Shown: one piece after another, positions 6,765-11,366 of the stretch
How the letters are laid out: the number at the start of each line of letters is the position of its first letter
How positions within the stretch are numbered: the first letter of the stretch is position 1
NCBI GenBank assembly: GCA_024276335.1
Contig: JAJRXL010000332.1
Coordinates: 1-11,366, forward strand
Origin: Bacteroidota bacterium
GTDB taxonomy: Bacteria > Bacteroidota > Ignavibacteria > SZUA-365 > JAADGX01
Reading direction: 5' to 3'
Length of the DNA stretch: 11,366 nt
Position numbers and translations under genes: made by a program
The notes under the pieces: generated by a model
What the model saw: only the letters and a program-made list of their open reading frames with translations
What the model was told of the DNA's origin: nothing
Databases searched by the model: none

Positions 6765-8105
6765 ATGAAGTTTAAGTTAGTTTTATTCACCGGAGTGCTG
6801 TTTGCTTGGTTCTTTTCCGCAAGCGGACAAGATCGCGGCAAGGCGCTGACGTTGAATGAATGTATTGACATCGGCCTTCAAAACAACCTCGCCATGCTGC
6901 GTGCCCGATATGATGTCCGATCTGCGCAAAGTTCGCGTCTTCAGGCCATTGGGAAGTTTACACCATCGGTCAATCTCAGCGGATCCTACACGCGGGCGGA
7001 CGCCGACCAGGTAAGGTTTAGAGCCGACCAGATTGTCATCTCTCGAAATAACTTCAGCTATAATGCCAGCACCAGCTTCACGATTTTCGATGGTATGGCA
7101 AACCTGGCCACGATTGACCAGAGCTTATACGATTTGAAGGGCGCTGAGTACAGTGAGCTTCAAACACGCCAGGATATCATTTTCAAGGTTGCGGAGTCGT
7201 ATTTCAATGTTCTTCGCAATCAGCAGCTATTGAAAGTGAGCGAAGAAAACCTGAAACGGAGTCGCGAACAGTTGGACAAGATCAAAGCCATGAACGAGGT
7301 TGGTTCCGTTCCCCTGGCCGACGTTTACAACCAGCAGGTACAAGTTGGGAGGGATGAACTGGCGTTGATCCAGGCAAAGAACAACCTGGAAAACAGCCGG
7401 CTCGATCTCGTGTACTATCTCGGTGTCGACATGCGGGACGTGAATATTTACGATCCATCCATCCCGGAAGATATCAGCGTTTCTGATATCCGCGCGTTCC
7501 GCGCGGGGCTTCCTTCATCGGAAATGCTGTTGGAAGAAGCAGTGACGAAGCGTGCGGACGTGAAAAATGCTGAGATGGCGGTTCGTAGCGCTGAAAACGG
7601 AAAGACCATTGCGTGGAGCGGTTACCTGCCGGTCGTGAATTTCTTCGCTCAGTATAGTTGGAACAATATCGTGTGGCAGGATTTTACGCTTTTCGACCGC
7701 GCTTTTTACGGGCTGAATATTTCGTGGAGCGTGTTCGATCGTTTTCAAACACAAAACCAAATCGAACAAGCTGATATTCGGTTGCGCATCGCCGAGGATA
7801 CGTACAATGAAACAAAGCGGCTGGTCAAGGTGCAGCTTCGCAAGGCATTGAACGACCTTGAAGTTGCCGAACAAAACCTGGATGTCACCGCCAAGAATCT
7901 CCGAGCGAGCGAGGAAGATGTCCGCTTGGCGCGTGAGCGTTATGCGCTGGGCTCTGCAACAATTTTGGACCAGATCGTGGCGGAAGCAAATTTTACGGGG
8001 GCGCAAAGCGACCGTGTCAATGCGGTATATGATTACCTTATCGTCAAAAAGAAAATCCTTTACTACCTCGGGACTCTTGAAGCGATAATGAATGGAGACT
8101 CATAA
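6765..8105 (+). CDS. TolC-family outer-membrane efflux protein
   Basis: This 446-residue protein is an outer-membrane factor that, as a trimer, forms the exit duct of tripartite efflux or type I secretion systems. A signal peptide covers residues 1-21, with a hydrophobic core and likely cleavage after SASG. Two outer-membrane efflux repeats follow: the first opens with LTLNECIDIGLQNN (29-41) and includes FTIFDGMANLATIDQ. The second includes LFDRAFYGLNISWSVFDRFQTQNQIEQA, written here only to mark the typical strand-then-coil change. Long helical coils with regular Leu/Ala spacing (SEENLKRSREQLDKI, VAEQNLDVTAKNLRASEEDV) form the periplasmic tunnel. The start is set at ATG 6765, because the signal peptide begins there and GAGGG lies seven bases upstream. 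An in-frame ATG at 6684 is an alternative. The adaptor gene begins one base after the stop codon, so the two work together. Confidence 0.93.
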   Translation: MKFKLVLFTGVLFAWFFSASGQDRGKALTLNECIDIGLQNNLAMLRARYDVRSAQSSRLQAIGKFTPSVNLSGSYTRADADQVRFRADQIVISRNNFSYNASTSFTIFDGMANLATIDQSLYDLKGAEYSELQTRQDIIFKVAESYFNVLRNQQLLKVSEENLKRSREQLDKIKAMNEVGSVPLADVYNQQVQVGRDELALIQAKNNLENSRLDLVYYLGVDMRDVNIYDPSIPEDISVSDIRAFRAGLPSSEMLLEEAVTKRADVKNAEMAVRSAENGKTIAWSGYLPVVNFFAQYSWNNIVWQDFTLFDRAFYGLNISWSVFDRFQTQNQIEQADIRLRIAEDTYNETKRLVKVQLRKALNDLEVAEQNLDVTAKNLRASEEDVRLARERYALGSATILDQIVAEANFTGAQSDRVNAVYDYLIVKKKILYYLGTLEAIMNGDS

Positions 8106-8106
8106 T

Positions 8107-9411
8107 ATGTCCAATGACAAAAAGCGGAAGAAGAAAAAGATTTTCATCTTCGGAGGATTGGGACTTCTGCTCGTAGTCCTGGCTCTTGTAGTTGCATTCG
8201 GCGGCAACAAGGAAAAAATCGTCGCGATCAATGTCGAGAAGGTCCCACGCCGCACCATCACCCAGACGGTGGAGGGGACGGGGAAAATCGAGCCACAGAC
8301 CCAGGTCAAAATCAATGCGGAGGTCTCGGGTGAGATTATCGAGCTTCCCGTAAAAGAAGGAGACCGGATCAAGAAGGGACAACTGCTCGTGCGAATCAAA
8401 CCGGACACCTATATTGCTGACCGCGATCAGGCGATCGCTTCTTTGAATTCTGCGAAGGCGCTGTTGTTACAAAGAAAAGCGGATGAAAAGCAGAAAGCCG
8501 CCGAGTACCATCGGGCCGTCGAGCTTCATGCAAAAGGATTAATCAGTGACGCGGACCTGGAATTGGCGAAAGCGAACTATGATATTGCCGTGCAAAATGT
8601 CGAGTCCGCGAAATATTCGATTCAGAACGCAAAAGCGAATCTTGATCGCGCTGTTGAAAATCTGCGCAAGACATCGGTCTATTCGCCAATAACGGGTGTT
8701 GTGACGGAGTTGATCTCCAAGCTGGGGGAACGGGTCAGCGGCTCCAGCTTCACCCAGGGAACGCATATCATGACCGTTTCCAACCTGGACATCATGGAAG
8801 CCAGGATTGAAGTGGATGAAAACGATGTCGTTTTGGTGTCGATTGGGGATACGGCCCGTATTTACGTGGATGCCTACCCTGACAGCGTGTTCACGGGGAC
8901 CGTGTACCAGATCGCCAATACGGCGAAAACATCCGGACTGGGTACGCAGGAAGAAGTGACGAACTTTGAAGTTCGAATCATCCTGCATAATTCCGGCTCC
9001 CTGTTTCGACCGGGGATGTCGTGCAATGCCGACATTGAAACGGAGACGCATTACGATGTTCTGGCAGTTCCCCTGCAAAGTGTTACGACCCGGGAACGAA
9101 AGATCGCGGGCCTGGACGAAGGGGAATCAGCCGGTGATAAGCAGGAGCAATCCGGGCAGAATAAGGACAAGAAAAACCGTCGCCGAAAACCCCAGGAAGT
9201 TGTTTTCGTGGTCAAAAACGATCGTGTGAAAATGGTTGATGTTACGACATCCATCAGTGATGATGAGTATATTGAGGTTACCCGCGGCTTGAAGGAAGGA
9301 GACATGGTTGTGTCGGGAACGTACCGGGCTATCAGTCGCGAGCTCCAGGACAGCACGCGGGTCCGGATAGAAAAGAAGAAAAACAGATTCGGTTCAGCCA
9401 ACAAAGACTAA
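8107..9411 (+). CDS. HlyD/MacA-family periplasmic adaptor (membrane fusion protein)
   Basis: This 434-residue adaptor links an inner-membrane ABC transporter to the outer-membrane duct. A lysine-rich cytoplasmic start (residues 5-11) precedes one membrane anchor (12-32), so most of the protein is periplasmic. The two halves of the lipoyl-like domain are at about 66-96 (INAEVSGEIIELPVKEGD) and 189-215 (VYSPITGVVTELISKLGE), separated by a coiled-coil hairpin (about 100-188). A beta-barrel domain (about 228-315, including FRPGMSCNADI) and a membrane-proximal domain (about 318-422) follow. The latter contains a charged, low-complexity insert rich in Lys, Gln, Glu and Arg (about 333-362). The start is ATG 8107, one base after the tolC-like stop, with GGAG nine bases upstream; an in-frame ATG at 8092 is less likely. 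The downstream MacB-type ATPase and permease favour a MacA-like role over an RND partner. The substrate is not evident. Confidence 0.93.
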   Translation: MSNDKKRKKKKIFIFGGLGLLLVVLALVVAFGGNKEKIVAINVEKVPRRTITQTVEGTGKIEPQTQVKINAEVSGEIIELPVKEGDRIKKGQLLVRIKPDTYIADRDQAIASLNSAKALLLQRKADEKQKAAEYHRAVELHAKGLISDADLELAKANYDIAVQNVESAKYSIQNAKANLDRAVENLRKTSVYSPITGVVTELISKLGERVSGSSFTQGTHIMTVSNLDIMEARIEVDENDVVLVSIGDTARIYVDAYPDSVFTGTVYQIANTAKTSGLGTQEEVTNFEVRIILHNSGSLFRPGMSCNADIETETHYDVLAVPLQSVTTRERKIAGLDEGESAGDKQEQSGQNKDKKNRRRKPQEVVFVVKNDRVKMVDVTTSISDDEYIEVTRGLKEGDMVVSGTYRAISRELQDSTRVRIEKKKNRFGSANKD

Positions 9412-9417
9412 GCGCTC

Positions 9418-10110
9418 ATGGATATGTTAATACACATCGAAAACATCACCAAGGTTTACGAAATGGGCATGGAAAAAGTCCATGCTCTCCGCGGCGTTTC
9501 CATCGACATAGAAAAGAACGAATACGTTGCTATCATGGGGCCGTCCGGCTCGGGGAAATCCACGCTCATGAATATCCTGGGTTGCCTGGACACACCGACC
9601 TCGGGTTTGTATCTCTTCAATGGTACGAACGTGGGGGAAATGGACGATAACGAATTGGCCGAGATTCGGAACAAGGAGATCGGATTCGTCTTTCAAACGT
9701 TCAACCTCCTGCCTCGCTCGACATCGCTCCACAACGTTGAATTGCCGTTGATCTATGCAGGTGTTTCCGCTGCCGAACGACGGAAGAAAGCAGAGGCGGC
9801 GATGGTATCCGTCGGTCTTGGCGACCGCATGGCTCATAAACCAAACCAGTTGTCGGGCGGGCAGCGCCAGCGGGTTGCCATCGCCAGGGCCTTGGTGAAT
9901 CATCCCTCCATCATCCTTGCGGATGAGCCCACGGGCAACCTGGATTCCAAGACCGGTGAGGAAATCATGGAATTGTTTTCGAAGCTTCATGACGAAGGGC
10001 ACACGATTATCCTGGTTACCCACGAAGAGTATATTGCAGAACACGCCCATCGCATTATTCGACTGTTTGATGGCGGCATTGCCAGCGATGAAAATGTCCG
10101 AAACGGCTGA
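9418..10110 (+). CDS. MacB/LolD-type ABC transporter ATP-binding protein
   Basis: This 230-residue protein is the ATPase of a MacB-type exporter and works at the cytoplasmic face of the inner membrane. It has Walker A GPSGSGKST (41-49), the Q-loop VFQTFNLLPR (91-100), the signature LSGGQRQR (145-152), Walker B IILADEP (165-171, catalytic E170) followed by TGNLD (172-176), and the switch H202 in LVTHEE. All catalytic residues are present. The TGNLDS motif and the FNLLP Q-loop are typical of the LolD/MacB/FtsE branch. In Escherichia coli MacB this domain is fused to its permease; here it is a separate gene, as is common in the FCB group. ATG 9418 lies six bases after the adaptor stop; ATG 9424 is an alternative. 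Neither has a clear Shine-Dalgarno, so translation may be coupled. The gene ends in a double stop (TGA TAA), and the permease begins 30 bases later. Confidence 0.95.
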   Translation: MDMLIHIENITKVYEMGMEKVHALRGVSIDIEKNEYVAIMGPSGSGKSTLMNILGCLDTPTSGLYLFNGTNVGEMDDNELAEIRNKEIGFVFQTFNLLPRSTSLHNVELPLIYAGVSAAERRKKAEAAMVSVGLGDRMAHKPNQLSGGQRQRVAIARALVNHPSIILADEPTGNLDSKTGEEIMELFSKLHDEGHTIILVTHEEYIAEHAHRIIRLFDGGIASDENVRNG

Positions 10111-10140
10111 TAAACTTCCCCGCACCGCGAACGGTTTGAC

Positions 10141-11366
10141 ATGTTGAAATGGTACGAGCTGAAAGAAGGAATCCGGTTCGCCTTCTCTTCGATCAAGGCG
10201 AACAAGATGCGCTCTGTCTTGACCACCCTGGGTGTTGTCATCGGCATTGTTACCGTAACGCTGATGGCGACGGTCATCGAGGGGTTGGATCGCGCCCTGA
10301 AAAACAGCGTCCAGGCGCTGGGCTCGGACGTGATTTACGTTTCCAAGTGGGATTGGTTCTCGGACACATATTGGAAAGCTCGCAATCGAAAAGCCATCAC
10401 ACTGGAACAAGCGGAGAAACTGAAGGAACGCATGACGACCGCCGCCGCAGTGGTCCCTTCGGTGGGAACCTGGCAGCGAACGGTGAAATTCGGCTCCAAT
10501 TCCGTCAAATGTAATATCGAGGGAACGACCGAGGAGTACATGAAGGTGACTGGTGTCGTGCCGGAGCGTGGTCGATTCTTCAACGCGCTGGAAGTCGAGC
10601 ATGCGCGACCGGTCTGCGTCCTCGGCTACGACGTCGCCGACAAGCTCTTTCCGAACCTCGATCCGATAGGACGCACGGTGAAGATTTCCGGCAAGGCGTT
10701 CAGGGTAATCGGTGTCTGGGAAAAGGAAGGCGATATGCTGGGATCGAGTTTTTTCAGCAAGGATTCGCAAGTGTTCATTCCGCTGCTCGTGCACCTGAAA
10801 ATGTACGGCACGCGGCAGTCTATCGAAATTGCCGTCAAGGTCGCGGACCCGGACAACAAGCTTGAAACAAAGATCGAGCTCATCGGGCTCTTTCGAAAGA
10901 TCCGCCACGTCAAACCCGGCCAGGATAATGACTTTGGTATTAACGAGCAGGATTTCCTGACCAAGACGTTTGACTCGGTTGTCAACGTTATTGCGATCAT
11001 CGGTTTTATCATCACCTCCTTGTCCCTCCTGGTGGGCGGCGTCGGCATCATGAACATCATGTTTGTCTCGGTCAAGGAGCGAACGCGGGAAATCGGAATC
11101 CGGAAAGCCGTCGGAGCAAAAAGGCGAACCATTCTCGGACAGTTCCTTATAGAAGCTGCGGCGATTTGTACGATGGGAGGGCTGATAGGTCTCGGACTCG
11201 CGTTCGTGTCCAGTTTGATCATCAACGAAATCCTTCCCAGCGTCATGCCGCTGTGGGTGGTCGTGCTCAGTATCACGATCTCCGTTGCAATTGGATTGAT
11301 TGCCGGTTTCCTTCCCGCCTTCACCGCGGCAAGGCTGGACCCGGTGGAAGCGCTGCGCTACGAGTG
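10141..11366 (+). CDS. MacB/FtsX-type ABC transporter permease (stop codon beyond window)
   Basis: The frame from ATG 10141 gives 408 residues to the last full codon, followed by the bases TG. The visible end (PVEALRYE) is the usual C-terminus of this family, so probably only the last base of a TGA stop is missing. A first membrane segment (about 24-46) is preceded by KANKMRSVLTTLG. A MacB-like periplasmic domain (about 47-275) follows, with GTTEEYMKV, ERGRFF and a typical DPIGRTVKISG. Three more membrane segments lie at about 281-306, 340-361 and 371-392. Between them is the conserved cytoplasmic stretch KERTREIGIRKAVGAKRR, the coupling contact with the ATPase. This is the FtsX-domain, four-helix MacB fold, which acts by transmitting force to the periplasm rather than by passing substrate through the membrane. 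The same-strand adaptor and TolC-like genes complete the tripartite system. The Shine-Dalgarno is weak. A second permease may follow outside the window. Confidence 0.93.
   Translation, partial: MLKWYELKEGIRFAFSSIKANKMRSVLTTLGVVIGIVTVTLMATVIEGLDRALKNSVQALGSDVIYVSKWDWFSDTYWKARNRKAITLEQAEKLKERMTTAAAVVPSVGTWQRTVKFGSNSVKCNIEGTTEEYMKVTGVVPERGRFFNALEVEHARPVCVLGYDVADKLFPNLDPIGRTVKISGKAFRVIGVWEKEGDMLGSSFFSKDSQVFIPLLVHLKMYGTRQSIEIAVKVADPDNKLETKIELIGLFRKIRHVKPGQDNDFGINEQDFLTKTFDSVVNVIAIIGFIITSLSLLVGGVGIMNIMFVSVKERTREIGIRKAVGAKRRTILGQFLIEAAAICTMGGLIGLGLAFVSSLIINEILPSVMPLWVVVLSITISVAIGLIAGFLPAFTAARLDPVEALRYE

Noticed and set aside
9427..10908. Long minus-strand open frame (493 codons) across the ATPase and permease
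   Set aside because: It is antisense to two clearly real genes, and its His/Arg-rich product has no recognisable domain.

Overview
The window carries one end of a bacterial chromosome segment with ordinary housekeeping and envelope genes. GC content looks moderate, roughly the low fifties. The protein sequences point to the FCB supergroup (Bacteroidota, Ignavibacteria, Calditrichota or relatives). The clues are the HD-domain CCA nucleotidyltransferase of the type seen in Bacteroidota and Chlorobi, the DnaK sequence, and a split MacB-like ATPase and permease with the FCB-style permease N-terminus. This placement rests on recalled family resemblance, not on a search.

Left part (1-2420): the first 54 bases are probably the tail of an upstream gene, followed by a clean rho-independent terminator (60-90). 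A two-domain AtuA-like protein (DUF1446 plus AtuA-like C-terminal domain; 181-2007, +) follows. It meets a small Trm112-like protein (2024-2251, -) tail to tail. A strong A/T-flanked hairpin (2366-2400) then ends the dnaK transcript arriving from the right.

Middle part (2420-5196): a small heat-shock protein (Hsp20) and DnaK lie in one minus-strand unit. Upstream of hsp20 is a sequence that matches the sigma-54 -24/-12 promoter consensus, with correct spacing and a short leader ending in a perfect Shine-Dalgarno sequence. No CIRCE element is visible. Two short palindromes 90-115 bases further upstream are candidate activator sites. This possible sigma-54 control of a chaperone pair is the most interesting item in the window.

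Right part (5197-11366): five same-strand, closely spaced genes encode a CCA tRNA nucleotidyltransferase, a TolC-family outer-membrane protein, a HlyD/MacA-type adaptor, a MacB/LolD-type ATPase and a MacB/FtsX-type permease. The last four would form a tripartite, envelope-spanning ABC export system. The permease reads to the last complete codon of the window and ends in a typical family C-terminus, so only its stop codon appears to be cut off. No mobile elements, CRISPR arrays, tRNA or rRNA genes were seen, and nothing here is clearly a new system.
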